A stretch of 64,000 nucleotides of DNA from Polaromonas sp. (GCF_012927485.1 NZ_JABBPC010000035.1:1-64000); one strand, 5' to 3'. Positions 27,947 through 38,406 are shown, counted from the first letter of the stretch. Numbers and translations are program-made. The notes: generated by a model from the letters alone, not told the origin.

Positions 27947-28897
27947 ATGAAGCCCACAGTTGTCAGTGCTGACGTTTTGTTTGAGGACCACCGCGCGGCC
28001 TTGAAATGGGAATGGGTAGCCGGTTTGGGGGCCTCTGAAAGACGGTTTGACGAAGTGGCTGTGCGTGCAGCGCGCTCCGGGGCCGACTTGGTCGGTTACT
28101 TAAACTACATCCACCCTTACCGGGTCCAGATTCTGGGGGAGCGGGAAGTCGCCTACCTTAGCAGCGGCGACCCGGCGGACTGCGCTCGGCGCACCGCGCG
28201 CATCATCACGCTGGAACCCCCCGTGCTGGTCGTGGCCGACGGCCAGACGGCGCCCGACACGCTACTGTCGATGTGCGAGCGTGCGCAACTGCCGATGTTT
28301 GCCACGCCGGAGTCGGCGGCCTTCGTCATTGACGTGCTGCGGGCCTATTTATCCAAGCATTTTGCCGACCGCACTTCCATGCACGGCGTGTTCATGGACA
28401 TTCTGGGCATGGGGGTCATGATCACGGGCGAGTCGGGACTCGGTAAAAGTGAGCTGGGGCTGGAACTGATTTCGCGCGGGCATGGCTTGGTGGCCGATGA
28501 CGCGGTGGACCTCTACCGGATCAATCAAACCACGATCGAAGGGCGCTGTCCCGAATTGCTGCAAAACTTGCTGGAAGTGCGCGGTATCGGCCTACTGGAT
28601 ATAAAAGCTATTTTTGGTGAGACGGCGGTCCGTCGCAAAATGCGGCTGAAGCTCATCGTGCATCTGGTACGCCGCGAAACGCTGGAACGTCACTATGAGC
28701 GCATTCCTTACGAGCCACTCACTCAGGACGTTCTCGGGGTTCCCGTGCGCAAAGTTATTATTCAAGTGGAAGCGGGCCGCAACATTGCCGTGCTGGTGGA
28801 GGCCGCAGTGCGCAATGCCATTTTGCAATTGCGCGGCATCAATACCTACCAGGAATTCGTGGAACGCCACCGCAAGGCGATGGCGCAGGACGATTAA
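27947..28897 (+). CDS. hprK: HPr kinase/phosphorylase
   Basis: 316 residues. It phosphorylates and dephosphorylates the regulatory serine of HPr-type proteins. The Walker A motif is [11 protein letters not shown] (about residues 159-169), followed by [17 protein letters not shown], and the HprK signature [17 protein letters not shown] lies at about residues 208-224. The N-terminal DRTGG-like domain is present at normal length. In gram-negative bacteria with incomplete PTS it links phosphorelay to ptsN. Downstream is an IS relic. Confidence 0.95.
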   Translation: MKPTVVSADVLFEDHRAALKWEWVAGLGASERRFDEVAVRAARSGADLVGYLNYIHPYRVQILGEREVAYLSSGDPADCARRTARIITLEPPVLVVADGQTAPDTLLSMCERAQLPMFATPESAAFVIDVLRAYLSKHFADRTSMHGVFMDILGMGVMITGESGLGKSELGLELISRGHGLVADDAVDLYRINQTTIEGRCPELLQNLLEVRGIGLLDIKAIFGETAVRRKMRLKLIVHLVRRETLERHYERIPYEPLTQDVLGVPVRKVIIQVEAGRNIAVLVEAAVRNAILQLRGINTYQEFVERHRKAMAQDD

Positions 28898-28906
28898 GCG
28901 GACACG

Positions 28907-29237
28907 CTACGCGCCGAGGATTTGCGACTCAACCGCGTTCCTGTCTGGTAGCGGTCGTGCCACCTGATGTCTTAAAGCCCGCCCCACCACGCTGATACCG
29001 GCCTGGTCAGGCTCGCTCCGTTTGGCGAAGTAGGAATGCACTGTCCACCACTTTGGGAATTCTCCGGGCAGCGTGCACTCCCGGCGGCCACTTTTGAGTA
29101 AATACAGGACTCCGCAGAACACCTCATACAAGGCTAGCTGTGTGCGCTTTTGTCTTCTCGGGAGTACGCGCCAGCAAGGACCTGATCTTTTCGAACTGCT
29201 CACGAGTAAAGTTACTCGGGTAGGGTGTTTTCCTCAA
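28907..29237 (-). pseudogene. IS5-family transposase remnant, frameshifted
   Basis: On the minus strand, one frame gives TPYPSNFTREQFEKIRSLLA and then a second frame continues LALYEVFCGVLYLLKSG and LPGEFPKWWTVHSYFAK. These are the consecutive N-terminal blocks of IS5-group transposases. The switch of frame near 29160 shows a frameshift. The catalytic DDE region is missing, so only about a third of the gene is left. No terminal inverted repeats were found. It accounts for the 400-base gap between hprK and fur. Confidence 0.8.
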
Positions 29238-29306
29238 CCGGCCGCTTTCAGGGGTTAGAGGCCGCCGACAGACTTTTCAGCCGAAGTCTGTTTGTTCCCT
29301 AAAAAC

Positions 29307-29759
29307 TCAGAGGTGTTGATGGCGGTCGGGCGTTGCCCCCCGGTTGGGGCATTCGTTTTTGGTGCAATTTGCGTAGATCGACAGTGAGTGGTCGGCAATG
29401 GCAAACCCCTTGACCTTGGCCACCGCCTGCTGGCGTTGTTCGATTTCGGCGTCATAAAACTCCTCGACCTTGCCACAGTCCAGACAAACCAGATGATCGT
29501 GGTGCTGGCCTTCATTGATCTCGTACACCGCCTTGTTCGACTCAAAATTGCTGCGGCTGACCAGTCCCGCTTGTTCAAACTGAGCCAACACGCGATAAAC
29601 CGTCGCCAGACCAATGTCAGACCGGTCTTCCAGCAGCACCCGGAAAACGTCTTCTGCCGTCATGTGGCGCTGTTTGCCGGCTTGGAAAATCTCAAGAATC
29701 TTGAGGCGCGGCAAGGTTGCTTTGAGGCCTGTGTTTTTCAACTCTTCAATGGTAGTCAT
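29307..29759 (-). CDS. fur: Fur, ferric uptake regulator
   Basis: 150 residues. It represses iron uptake genes when loaded with Fe2+. The winged helix with the segment TVYRVLAQFEQAGLV and the metal-site sequence GQHHDHLVCLDCGKVEEF are clear. A second pair of cysteines ends the protein (CTKNEC). The ATG at 29759 follows GGAGAG; longer frames to 29903 are rejected. It is divergent from bamE, a very common arrangement (fur-bamE-dapB) in Burkholderiales. Confidence 0.96.
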   Translation of the reverse strand: MTTIEELKNTGLKATLPRLKILEIFQAGKQRHMTAEDVFRVLLEDRSDIGLATVYRVLAQFEQAGLVSRSNFESNKAVYEINEGQHHDHLVCLDCGKVEEFYDAEIEQRQQAVAKVKGFAIADHSLSIYANCTKNECPNRGATPDRHQHL

Positions 29760-29864
29760 GGGAATCTCTCCGAGTCGGATACGGGGTGCGGCCGTTGCGG
29801 CCTGGTCCGGGCCGAGACCCCCCCAACCGCTACAATGTTTAATCATATCGCTACACCTCACACT

Positions 29865-30431
29865 ATGTCGGCCATGTCTGCAAATCATCATCACCGCGTT
29901 CAAACAGCTTTTATCGTTTTGGCCTGCACGATACTGGCTTCATGCGGCAGCACGGGCGGCAGCTCGATCAATCCGGTCAACTGGATCACCCCCTACAAGG
30001 TAGACGTTATCCAGGGCAACTTCATTTCCAAGGAGCAGGTCGAACAACTCCGGCCCGGTCTGAGCCGCGACCAGGTCAAGGCGGTGTTGGGCACTCCCCT
30101 GATGGCAAGCCTGTTTCACGCTGATCGATGGGATTACGTTTTCTCTCTGAAACGACAGGGTGTTGCGCCTCAGTCCTTCAAGTACACGGTATTTTTCAAG
30201 GGCGACCAGTTGACGCGTTTTGAGGGCGATCCCATGCCGAGCGAAGCGGAGTTCATCTCGAAACTGGATTCCAAGCGCAAATTGGGCGCAGTGCCCGTTC
30301 TGCAAGCCACCGAAGAGCAGCTCAAGGCCGCGGAAAAGCCCTCTGTTGCCAAGCCGGCTGATGCCGCTGCGAACCTGCCAACCGGTCCACAAACCACGGT
30401 GTATCCTCCGCTCGAGAGTCCGAAGCAGTGA
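29865..30431 (+). CDS. bamE: BamE (SmpA/OmlA) outer membrane assembly lipoprotein
   Basis: 188 residues from this start. BamE is a lipoprotein of the BAM complex, which inserts beta-barrels in the outer membrane. The lipobox is LASC with Cys27. The domain follows as [20 protein letters not shown] and [20 protein letters not shown]. The C-terminal 60 residues are a low-complexity Ala/Pro/Lys tail, longer than in E. coli (113 residues). Starts at 29835, 29865 and 29874 are all in frame; TACAAT at 29831 looks like a -10, which favours 29865 or 29874. The stop overlaps dapB. Confidence 0.9.
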   Translation: MSAMSANHHHRVQTAFIVLACTILASCGSTGGSSINPVNWITPYKVDVIQGNFISKEQVEQLRPGLSRDQVKAVLGTPLMASLFHADRWDYVFSLKRQGVAPQSFKYTVFFKGDQLTRFEGDPMPSEAEFISKLDSKRKLGAVPVLQATEEQLKAAEKPSVAKPADAAANLPTGPQTTVYPPLESPKQ

Positions 30432-31258
30432 CCGGAGCTGCCACGACCGAAGATCGCCATCACCGAATCGCGGTAGCGGGTGCCAGTGGCCGCATGGGTC
30501 AGATGTTGATTGAAGCGGTAAGCGCCAGCCAGGATTGCCGGCTGACAGGCGCGCTGGATGTGGCGACCAGCCCTTCGATAGGCCTGGACGCCGCCGCGTT
30601 TTCCGGCCGAGCCAGTGGCGTCCTGATCAATGCGGACATCCGCCAGGGACTTAAAAAATCTAGTGTGCTGATTGACTTCACAAGACCCGAAGGCACGCTC
30701 GCCCATCTGGCGGCCTGCCGCGAACTGGGCGTCAAACTTGTCATAGGCACCACCGGTTTTTCAGAAGGGCAAAAAGCGGAAATTACCGCCGCCGCAAAAG
30801 ACATTGCCATCGTCATGGCACCGAACATGAGCGTCGGCGTCAATGTCACGTTCAAGCTGCTTGAGATGGCAGCCAAGGCGTTGTCCACCGGTTACGACAT
30901 CGAAATCATTGAAGCGCACCACCGTTACAAGGTCGATGCCCCTTCGGGCACGGCGCTCAAGATGGGCGAAGTGATTGCCGATGCGCTGGGCCGCAATCTG
31001 AAGGACTGTGCCGTCTATGCGCGTGAAGGCGTGACCGGGGAGCGCGACCCTTCCAGCATCGGTTTCGCAAGCATACGGGGGGGGGACATTGTGGGCGACC
31101 ACACGGTGCTGTTTGCTGGTATCGGCGAGCGGATTGAAATTAGTCACAAATCTTCAAGCCGCGCTTCCTATGCCCAAGGCAGCTTGAAGGCCGCCCGCTT
31201 TCTGGATCGTCAAGCCACCGGCCTTTTTGATATGTTTGATGTGCTGGGTCTGAAATGA
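30428..31258 (+). CDS. dapB: DapB, dihydrodipicolinate reductase
   Basis: 276 residues. It reduces hydroxy-tetrahydrodipicolinate in the lysine/diaminopimelate pathway. Marks are the GASGRMGQ nucleotide-binding loop near residue 18, IGTTGF, and the catalytic [16 protein letters not shown] block (about residues 159-174). It starts at a GTG inside the bamE stop. A run of nine G at 31077-31085 encodes Arg-Gly-Gly in the HTV-containing motif; the frame is intact. Confidence 0.96.
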   Translation: MTGAATTEDRHHRIAVAGASGRMGQMLIEAVSASQDCRLTGALDVATSPSIGLDAAAFSGRASGVLINADIRQGLKKSSVLIDFTRPEGTLAHLAACRELGVKLVIGTTGFSEGQKAEITAAAKDIAIVMAPNMSVGVNVTFKLLEMAAKALSTGYDIEIIEAHHRYKVDAPSGTALKMGEVIADALGRNLKDCAVYAREGVTGERDPSSIGFASIRGGDIVGDHTVLFAGIGERIEISHKSSSRASYAQGSLKAARFLDRQATGLFDMFDVLGLK

Positions 31259-31298
31259 GCGCACCGCACGCCGTCAAAAGCGTCGGGGTGAGACCGCA

Positions 31299-31937
31299 GT
31301 GAATTTTTTAAGCCTCATGACGCAGGGCGGCCCTGTCAGCCAGCTGGTCGCGATGCTGTTGTTGATGATGTCGGTTGCCAGTTGGGTTGTGATTTTGTGG
31401 AAGGCTTGGCTGTTGCCCCGTGCGGTCGGCGACGTGGCACGCAGCACGGCGGCTTTTTGGCAATCGGCATCGGTTGAGGAAGCCCGCGAAAAAGTCGCTT
31501 CGTTTGACCGCGAGACGTTGGTGCTTCCGCTCATAGCGGCTACCAACATCAAGGCCAATGGCACGCTGGCATCTGCGGGCGACAGGGCGCAGCAGCTGAC
31601 TCGTGTGCTGCGCGACGCTCTGCACGCCACACTCCGCAAGCTTCAGTTTGGCCAGGTCTTGCTGGCGACCGTCGGTGCCACCGCGCCCTTCGTGGGTCTG
31701 CTGGGTACGGTTTGGGGCATTTACCATGCGCTGATCGGCATGGCGTCTGCGGGACAAGTCACGATTGACAAGGTTTCCGGGCCGGTCGGCGAGGCCCTCA
31801 TCATGACGGCGGCCGGGCTCGCGGTTGCGATTCCTGCCGTGCTGGCCTACAACGTTTTTGGTCGCTACATTGGCCGCATCGAAGCCGACCTCGAAGGTTT
31901 TGCTCTCGATTTGCGTGAGTTACTGGTGGCCGAATGA
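31299..31937 (+). CDS. exbB: MotA/TolQ/ExbB-family proton channel protein
   Basis: 212 residues with three membrane helices: residues 12-33, then GQVLLATVGATAPFVGLLGTV (about 117-137) and EALIMTAAGLAVAIPAVLAY (about 160-180). ExbB/TolQ proteins use the proton gradient to energise outer membrane processes. Together with the next gene it forms an ExbB-ExbD type pair; whether it serves TonB or Tol cannot be settled because no tonB, tolA or tolB is next to it. The start is GTG at 31299. The stop overlaps the next start (ATGA). Confidence 0.88.
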   Translation: MNFLSLMTQGGPVSQLVAMLLLMMSVASWVVILWKAWLLPRAVGDVARSTAAFWQSASVEEAREKVASFDRETLVLPLIAATNIKANGTLASAGDRAQQLTRVLRDALHATLRKLQFGQVLLATVGATAPFVGLLGTVWGIYHALIGMASAGQVTIDKVSGPVGEALIMTAAGLAVAIPAVLAYNVFGRYIGRIEADLEGFALDLRELLVAE

Positions 31938-32362
31938 GTTTCGGTCGACTTGAACGAACGCAGGGTCCGCAGCCCATGAGCGACATCAACATGACCCCGT
32001 TGGTGGATGTGATGCTGGTGTTGGTGGTTATTTTTATCCTCACAGCGCCCTTGCTGGCGAGTGCCATCCGCCTCGATCTGCCAAAAACAGATGCAGCCAA
32101 GCCTGCGGAGGCTCCTCGTTTTGTTACGTTGGTGGTGGATAAATCTGGCCAGGCTTTTCTGAACGAAAAGCCGCTTAAGTTGGACCAACTGGCGCAAAAG
32201 CTGACGGAGATCGCCGGCCGCAACCCCGACACCGAGGTTCAATTGCGCGCCGACGAAGCCGTCCCATACGGCAAGGTGGTCGAGGTAATGGGGCTGGCAC
32301 AAAAGGCCGGCTTGAATCGCATTGGCTTCGTGGCGGATCCCCCGTCCGTGGCCCACCCGTAA
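31934..32362 (+). CDS. exbD: ExbD/TolR-family protein
   Basis: 142 residues, single N-terminal membrane span. The family sequence MSDINMTPLVDVMLVLVVIF begins near residue 16 and includes the conserved proton-accepting Asp. The periplasmic domain follows. It overlaps the ExbB-like gene. Dimers of this protein plug the ExbB/TolQ channel. No T-rich terminator was seen after it. Confidence 0.9.
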   Translation: MSFGRLERTQGPQPMSDINMTPLVDVMLVLVVIFILTAPLLASAIRLDLPKTDAAKPAEAPRFVTLVVDKSGQAFLNEKPLKLDQLAQKLTEIAGRNPDTEVQLRADEAVPYGKVVEVMGLAQKAGLNRIGFVADPPSVAHP

Positions 32363-32499
32363 AATCGGGTTAAGACAAAATTTAAAGTCGCTGGACAATG
32401 CGATCGGCCTCCTTGGCCTTTTTCGCAGGGTCCCGCTGTTATTAACCGCCCGAAAGTACCGTGCGACTGAAGCGAGCCAAATTTTCGGGCTATCTATCC

Positions 32500-35166
32500 A
32501 TGCAAGAAAAATACAACCACCTTGACGTTGAGCGTAGCGCTCAAACCCAATGGACTGCTGCCGACGCCTACCGCGTCAGCGAAGACGCGAGCCGGCAAAA
32601 ATATTACGCCTGCTCGATGCTGCCGTACCCCAGCGGCAAGCTGCACATGGGCCACGTGCGCAACTACACCATTAACGACATGCTCGCGCGTTACCTGCGC
32701 ATGAAGGGCTACAACGTGCTCATGCCCATGGGATGGGATGCGTTCGGCCTGCCGGCTGAAAATGCGGCGCTGAAGAACGGCGTGCCACCTGCGCAGTGGA
32801 CCTATGACAATATCGCTTACATGAAAAAGCAGATGAAGGCGATGGGGCTGGCCATTGACTGGAGTCGCGAAATCACCACTTGCTCGCCCGAATACTACAA
32901 GTGGAATCAGTGGCTGTTCCTCAAGATGCTTGAAAAAGGCATTGCTTACCGTAAAACCCAGGTGGTGAACTGGGACCCGGTGGACCAGACGGTGCTGGCT
33001 AACGAGCAGGTCATCGACGGCAAGGGCTGGCGCACTGGCGCCACAGTCGAGAAGCGCGAGATACCGGGCTACTACCTCAAAATCACAGACTACGCCGAAG
33101 AACTCCTCGAGCACGTGCAGCACCAGCTACCCGGCTGGCCAGAACGCGTCAAGCTGATGCAGGAAAACTGGATCGGCAAGAGCGAAGGCGTCCGTTTTGC
33201 TTTCCCGCATGACATTTCGGACGCGTCCGGCGCCTTGATTGGTGACGGCAAGATGTATGTCTTCACGACGCGTGCCGACACCATCATGGGCGTGACCTTC
33301 TGCGCCGTTGCCCCCGAGCATCCGCTTGCGCTGCATGCCGCCACTTCCAACCGCAAGCTCGCCACCTTCATTGAAGAATGCAAAGCCGGCGGCACCACCG
33401 AAGCCGAGCTGGCTACCCAGGAGAAAAAAGGCCAGCGCACCGGCCTGCAGGTAGCGCATCCGCTCACGGGAGAAAAGGTCGAGGTCTGGGTCGGTAACTA
33501 TGTGCTCATGAGCTACGGCGATGGCGCAGTGATGGGCGTGCCGGCGCATGATGAGCGCGACTTTGAGTTTGCGAAAAAATACGGCCTGCCTGTCAAGCAG
33601 GTGACTGACGTGAAAGGTCAAACCTACAACACCGAGGTCTGGGCGGACTGGTATGGCGACAAGCAGCAGGGCGTGGCCATCAACTCCGGCACCTACGACG
33701 GGCTGGGCTTCAAAGCTTGCGTCGACGCCGTGGTGGCCGATCTGGCAGCCAAAGGTTTGGGAGAGAAGAAAACCACCTGGCGGTTGCGTGACTGGGGCGT
33801 GAGCCGCCAGCGCTACTGGGGCACGCCCATCCCCATCATCCATTGCGCGGAGCACGGAGCGGTCCCGGTGCCTGAAAAGGACCTGCCCGTGGTGTTGCCG
33901 CTGGACTGCGTGCCTGATGGGTCGGGCAACCCGCTCCACAAGCACGAAGGGTTTCATGCCGGCGTGACCTGCCCGGTGTGCGGCAAACCGGCACGCCGTG
34001 AGACCGACACGCTGGACACCTTTGTCGATTCGTCGTGGTACTACCTGCGCTACTGCGACCCCAAAAACGACCAGAAGATGGTGGCCGAAGGCGCCGACTA
34101 CTGGATGCCCATGGATCAGTACATCGGCGGCATTGAGCACGCCATACTGCACCTGCTGTATGCACGTTTTTGGACCAAGGTGATGCGTGACCTTGGGTTG
34201 GTGAAGATTGATGAACCGTTCACCAAACTGCTGACGCAGGGCATGGTGCTCAACCATATTTACTCGCGCAAGGGCGAGAAAGGTAGCGTCGAATATTTTT
34301 GGCCGAACGAGGTGGAGGATGTCCAAGACGCCAGCGGCAAGGTGATCAGCGCCCGGTTAAAAGCGCCCAAGGGCAAGTTGCCAGCGGGCACGCCTATCGT
34401 CTACGAGGGCGTGGGAACCATGAGCAAGAGCAAGAACAATGGCGTGGATCCCCAGGACCTGATCGAGCAATACGGCGCAGACACCGCGCGCCTGTACACG
34501 ATGTTCACGGCGCCGCCCGAAGCCACGCTGGAATGGAATTCCGCAGGGGTAGAAGGTTCCTACCGCTTTTTGCGCCGTGTCTGGAATTTCGGTTTCAAGT
34601 TGAATGCCATGAATTCAGGCGCCAGGAGCGTTCCTGTTGCTGAGGCACTGACTACTTTTGGCAAGGAAACCAAGGCGCTCAGGCTCGAAATTCACACCGT
34701 GCTCAAGCAGGTCGACTATGACTACCAGCGCATGCAATACAACACGGTAGTTTCCGGTGGCATGAAGCTGCTCAATGCACTGGAGGACTTCAAGGGCGAA
34801 ATTGCGATGGCTTCGGTTGCGGCGCTCCGTGAAGGTTTTGGCATTTTGTTGCGCTGCCTGTACCCCGCTACGCCGCACCTTGCGCACGCGCTATGGTCTG
34901 AATTGGGTTACGCCGCACAGCACGGCGACCTGTTGGATGCGCCTTGGCCCGAAGTGGACCACCGCGCCTTGCAGCAGGATGAGATTGAGTTGATGCTGCA
35001 GGTCAACGGCAAGCTCCGCGGTTCGGTCACGGTACCGGCTGGTGCGGATAAAGCCGTGATTGAGGCCGCTGCGCTGGCTTCGGATGTTTTTCTCAAACAG
35101 GCTGCAGGCGCGAGCGCCAAAAAGGTCATCGTAGTGCCCGGCCGCCTGGTCAATATTGTGGTCTGA
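32500..35166 (+). CDS. leuS: Leucyl-tRNA synthetase
   Basis: 888 residues. The class I signature [15 protein letters not shown] lies near residue 45 and the KMSKS motif is [10 protein letters not shown] (about residue 643). The editing (CP1) domain with its conserved TRADT segment ([10 protein letters not shown]) is present. The ATG at 32500 is chosen by the conserved [11 protein letters not shown] start; the frame extends 13 codons further upstream. It is followed by lptE after 44 bases. Confidence 0.98.
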   Translation: MQEKYNHLDVERSAQTQWTAADAYRVSEDASRQKYYACSMLPYPSGKLHMGHVRNYTINDMLARYLRMKGYNVLMPMGWDAFGLPAENAALKNGVPPAQWTYDNIAYMKKQMKAMGLAIDWSREITTCSPEYYKWNQWLFLKMLEKGIAYRKTQVVNWDPVDQTVLANEQVIDGKGWRTGATVEKREIPGYYLKITDYAEELLEHVQHQLPGWPERVKLMQENWIGKSEGVRFAFPHDISDASGALIGDGKMYVFTTRADTIMGVTFCAVAPEHPLALHAATSNRKLATFIEECKAGGTTEAELATQEKKGQRTGLQVAHPLTGEKVEVWVGNYVLMSYGDGAVMGVPAHDERDFEFAKKYGLPVKQVTDVKGQTYNTEVWADWYGDKQQGVAINSGTYDGLGFKACVDAVVADLAAKGLGEKKTTWRLRDWGVSRQRYWGTPIPIIHCAEHGAVPVPEKDLPVVLPLDCVPDGSGNPLHKHEGFHAGVTCPVCGKPARRETDTLDTFVDSSWYYLRYCDPKNDQKMVAEGADYWMPMDQYIGGIEHAILHLLYARFWTKVMRDLGLVKIDEPFTKLLTQGMVLNHIYSRKGEKGSVEYFWPNEVEDVQDASGKVISARLKAPKGKLPAGTPIVYEGVGTMSKSKNNGVDPQDLIEQYGADTARLYTMFTAPPEATLEWNSAGVEGSYRFLRRVWNFGFKLNAMNSGARSVPVAEALTTFGKETKALRLEIHTVLKQVDYDYQRMQYNTVVSGGMKLLNALEDFKGEIAMASVAALREGFGILLRCLYPATPHLAHALWSELGYAAQHGDLLDAPWPEVDHRALQQDEIELMLQVNGKLRGSVTVPAGADKAVIEAAALASDVFLKQAAGASAKKVIVVPGRLVNIVV

Positions 35167-35210
35167 ACTAATTGACTCTGGCATTTTCTCCAAACAAGAC
35201 AAGGTAAACC

Positions 35211-35711
35211 ATGCAGCGTCGCGCGTTACTGTCAATGATGGCCTCCATTGCGGCCCTGAGCGGCTGCGGTTTCGCGTTGCGGAAAGCGCCCAACTTCGCT
35301 TTTACAACGCTGTACAGCAGCCTGGCCGAGACCTCACCATTGGGCGTTGAGCTTAGGCGGTCGCTGCAGTCCACCCGCAAGGTCAGGGTAATCACAGATG
35401 GCCGGCAGATCAATGAAGCCCAAGTCATTCTCGATGTGCTGTCTGACCAGCGCGAAAAGGTGGTCATCAGTCTTAATGCATCGGGCCAGGTACGCGAGTT
35501 CCAGCTGCGCTTGCGCTTTCGTTTCAAGCTGCGGACTCCGGCGGGCAAAGAGCTGATTCCCGACACTGAAATTCTGCAGCAACGCGACATCAGTTTTAAC
35601 GAAACGGCGGTGCTGGCCAAAGAAACTGAAGAAAATTTACTCTACCGCGATATGCAAAGTGACATCGTCCAGCAGATCATGCGCCGCCTGGCTGCAGTAA
35701 CGGAACTTTAG
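35211..35711 (+). CDS. lptE: LptE, LPS-assembly lipoprotein
   Basis: 166 residues. LptE plugs the LptD barrel that inserts lipopolysaccharide in the outer membrane. The signal peptide ends in LSGC with Cys19 as lipid anchor, followed by GFALRKAPNFAF, a typical LptE opening. In many Burkholderiales leuS-lptE is followed by holA; here the next gene is ccoI, so this is a rearrangement point or holA is elsewhere. Confidence 0.92.
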   Translation: MQRRALLSMMASIAALSGCGFALRKAPNFAFTTLYSSLAETSPLGVELRRSLQSTRKVRVITDGRQINEAQVILDVLSDQREKVVISLNASGQVREFQLRLRFRFKLRTPAGKELIPDTEILQQRDISFNETAVLAKETEENLLYRDMQSDIVQQIMRRLAAVTEL

Positions 35712-35856
35712 GTTGATCCGACCCAAATTTCGATGATTCATTGCGCCGCATGGGAAATCGTTTACGAACATGTTGACCGTGTCACTTACTGACCGTCACA
35801 GCTGCATGCAAATCAAGTCAAGACATCAGGCGATAAAGCCGCTAAGCTTCTAAGTG

Positions 35857-38205
35857 ATGCAAATGGCCAGTGTATTACCTGTCTCCCTGTCTGTATCCGA
35901 CTTGCCCGGCGGCGGTGCGAGCGCGGTTGCCGCCGACGCAATGCCACTGGCAGTGCTGGATGATCCGCAGGAATGGTCAGCCTTTAGTCGACGTCTGACG
36001 GATCGGCCCGCGTGCTGGGAATCGAGTGTGGTGTTTGAAGGCATGCACTGTGCCGCCTGCGCGCTCACCATTGAGGATGTCTTGTGCCGAGTGCCCGGGG
36101 TGTTGTCAGCGGAAGTGAGCGCCGCCAGTCATCGCGGCCGCATTGTCTGGTCAGACCAGGACGTCAAGCCTTCCGACTGGATGCAGGCCGCCCAGCGAGC
36201 GGGCTATCGCCCCATCCCTGCCAACGATGCTTTCGCAAACGATCGCCGCCGCGCCGAGACGCGCCAGGCGCTGTGGCGCTTGGGCGTGGCTGGCCTGTGC
36301 ATGATGCAGGTAATGATGTATGCGTGGCCCGCCTACATCGCTGAGCCGGGTGACTTGGCGCCCGATATGGCGCAACTGCTGCGCTGGGCTTCGTGGGTGC
36401 TGTCGCTGCCGGTCCTGCTGTTTTCCTGTGCGCCGTTTTTTGGTAACGCGCTACGCGACCTTCGTCAAGGCCGCGTCAGCATGGATCTGCCGGTCGCCTT
36501 GGGTATGGGGATCACCTTTGTGGTGAGCTCCCTTGGCACGTTTGAGCCCTTGGGCATTTTTGGCGCTGAAGTGTATTTCGATTCCTTCACCATGTTTGTG
36601 TTCTTCCTGCTGACGGGACGCTGGCTTGAGTTGCGCTTGCGCGACCGTACGGCCGGCGCGCTGGAGGCGCTGATGAATCGGCTGCCCGACAGCGTGGAGC
36701 GGCGTCGCGCCGATGGCGAGTTCGAGCGGGTGGCCGTCCGTCGGCTCGCTGTCGACGACGTGATTCGCGTGCTGCCGGGCGAGGCATTCCCGGCCGACGG
36801 GGTCATACTGGAAGGTCATACAGTGGCTGATGAGGCTCTGCTAACCGGTGAATCCCATCCGCTGATGCGCAGGGCGGGCGATGTCGTGATTGCTGGCAGT
36901 CATAACCTGTCCGCTGCCGTACTGGTTCGCGTGGAACGTATCGGCGGCGACACGCGCTTTGCGCAGATCGTGGCCTTGATGGAAACGGCCTCCACCACCA
37001 AGCCGCAGCTTGCGCAGCTGGCCGACCGCATTGCCAGACCGTTCTTGATCTTTGTGCTGATGGCGGCAGGCGGAGCGGGCGCCTACTGGTGGTCGTATGA
37101 CCCGGCCCATGCGCTGATGGTGATGGTGGCGGTGCTGGTCGTGACGTGTCCCTGCGCGCTTTCTCTCGCCACACCGGCGGCCATGCTGGCCAGTGCCGGA
37201 GCCTTGGCGCGCCAAGGGGTGCTGGTGCGCCGCCTGCAGGCGCTGGGAACCCTGGCGGTGGTGGATACGGTGGTATTCGACAAGACCGGCACCCTGACGC
37301 GCGATGCATTTGCGCTAGGCGAGGTCCATACCCGCGAGGGTGTTTCCCGAAAAGAAGCTTTGGCGATGGCGGCCGCACTCGGGCAGCATTCGTTGCATCC
37401 GGTGTCGCGTGCGCTGGTCATCGCAAATCAACATAACGAGCGAGAGAAGCGTTCTGGCATCTGGATCGCCGAAGCGGTACAGGAGTCTGCAGGACAGGGC
37501 GTGTCGTGTCGTCTCGTTAACACTGAAAATCCGGTACTGCCAGTGCTTACACGACTTGGTTCGGCCCGCTTTTGCGGTGTAGATCAGCCTGCGACGGACT
37601 TTTTGCACACCTGCCTGAGCGATGATCGGGGTTGGGTGGCTACATTTGAGCTTCGTGAGGACCTGCGGCCTGATGCCCGCGCTACGGTGGCCGCGCTGGT
37701 CGCCAATGGTGTGCAGGTGCATTTGCTGTCAGGTGATGTCCCCGAGGCCGTCGCCCGCGTGGCGCGGCAAACCGGCATCAGCGAGGCCCGGGGCGGCTGC
37801 TCGCCGCAAGACAAGCTCTCCTTCCTGCGCGGGCTGCAGGCCCAGGGCCGCAAAGTGGCAATGGTGGGGGATGGGCTGAACGACGGTCCCGGGCTGGCTG
37901 GCGCGCACGTGTCATTCGCCTTTGGACAGGCCGTGCCCCTGACCCAGGCGCAATCTGATTTTGTTGTGCTGGGAGATCACCTCGGCACCGTGGCGCAGAC
38001 ACTGCTGCTGGCGCGTCGTACGCTTGCCGTGGTCCGGCAGAACCTGTGGTGGGCCGCGATCTACAACGCGATCTGTGTGCCTCTGGCGGTGGCCGGCTGG
38101 CTACCCGCCTGGCTCGCCGGGCTGGGTATGGCCCTTAGTTCGCTTCTGGTGGTACTGAATGCGCTTCGCTTGTCGGCTGTTATCCATCCTTTGGAGATCA
38201 TTTAA
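35857..38205 (+). CDS. ccoI: CcoI/FixI-type copper P1B ATPase for cbb3 oxidase
   Basis: 782 residues. It exports copper to the periplasm for assembly of the CcoN copper centre. Visible parts: a heavy-metal-associated domain with C65-AAC68, eight membrane spans, the CPC motif (C431-P-C433), phosphorylation Asp475 in DKTGT, and GDGLNDGPGL. A GTG three bases upstream is also possible. It overlaps ccoS by one base. No clear FNR box was seen in the 145 bases before it. Confidence 0.94.
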   Translation: MQMASVLPVSLSVSDLPGGGASAVAADAMPLAVLDDPQEWSAFSRRLTDRPACWESSVVFEGMHCAACALTIEDVLCRVPGVLSAEVSAASHRGRIVWSDQDVKPSDWMQAAQRAGYRPIPANDAFANDRRRAETRQALWRLGVAGLCMMQVMMYAWPAYIAEPGDLAPDMAQLLRWASWVLSLPVLLFSCAPFFGNALRDLRQGRVSMDLPVALGMGITFVVSSLGTFEPLGIFGAEVYFDSFTMFVFFLLTGRWLELRLRDRTAGALEALMNRLPDSVERRRADGEFERVAVRRLAVDDVIRVLPGEAFPADGVILEGHTVADEALLTGESHPLMRRAGDVVIAGSHNLSAAVLVRVERIGGDTRFAQIVALMETASTTKPQLAQLADRIARPFLIFVLMAAGGAGAYWWSYDPAHALMVMVAVLVVTCPCALSLATPAAMLASAGALARQGVLVRRLQALGTLAVVDTVVFDKTGTLTRDAFALGEVHTREGVSRKEALAMAAALGQHSLHPVSRALVIANQHNEREKRSGIWIAEAVQESAGQGVSCRLVNTENPVLPVLTRLGSARFCGVDQPATDFLHTCLSDDRGWVATFELREDLRPDARATVAALVANGVQVHLLSGDVPEAVARVARQTGISEARGGCSPQDKLSFLRGLQAQGRKVAMVGDGLNDGPGLAGAHVSFAFGQAVPLTQAQSDFVVLGDHLGTVAQTLLLARRTLAVVRQNLWWAAIYNAICVPLAVAGWLPAWLAGLGMALSSLLVVLNALRLSAVIHPLEII

Positions 38206-38342
38206 TGGACATACTTTTTTTGTTGATCCCGTTGTCCGTCATGCTGGTGTTCTTTATTCTTGGGGGCTTGTGGTGGGCCATATACCGTGGTCAATTTGAC
38301 GACATCGATGCAGAAGGTGAACGAATTCTTCATCACGATTGA
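38205..38342 (+). CDS. ccoS: CcoS, cbb3 oxidase maturation protein
   Basis: 45 residues, too short for many gene finders. The sequence MDILFLLIPLSVMLVFF is a single membrane helix, then GLWWAIYRGQFDD and an acidic/His tail, all typical of CcoS. CcoS is needed for insertion of haem and copper into CcoN. Its start shares one base with the ccoI stop (TAATG). Its stop codon lies within the FNR box of the next promoter. Confidence 0.92.
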   Translation: MDILFLLIPLSVMLVFFILGGLWWAIYRGQFDDIDAEGERILHHD

Positions 38343-38352
38343 CGTAGGTCAA
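38339..38352. promoter_or_regulatory. FNR box before ccoN
   Basis: TTGACGTAGGTCAA is a perfect TTGAC-N4-GTCAA palindrome. A TAACCT at 38375-38380 lies where a -10 would be if the box is centred near -41.5, the class II activator position. It predicts induction of ccoNOQP at low oxygen. Confidence 0.85.
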
Positions 38353-38406
38353 TTTACAACCGGTTACCCCGCTGTAACCTTAAGAAGTTCTTAAGAAGAG
38401 GTCGAA

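Noticed and set aside
29269-29290. CAGACTT/AAGTCTG hairpin after fur
   Set aside because: The T-rich side is on the plus strand, the wrong side for fur, and the stem is short; not called a terminator.
33127-34326. 399-codon open frame on the minus strand inside leuS
   Set aside because: Antisense to a conserved synthetase gene; no recognisable protein pattern.
35713-35726. TTGATCCGACCCAA as an FNR box for ccoI
   Set aside because: Only the left half-site matches; the right half lacks the TCAA core.
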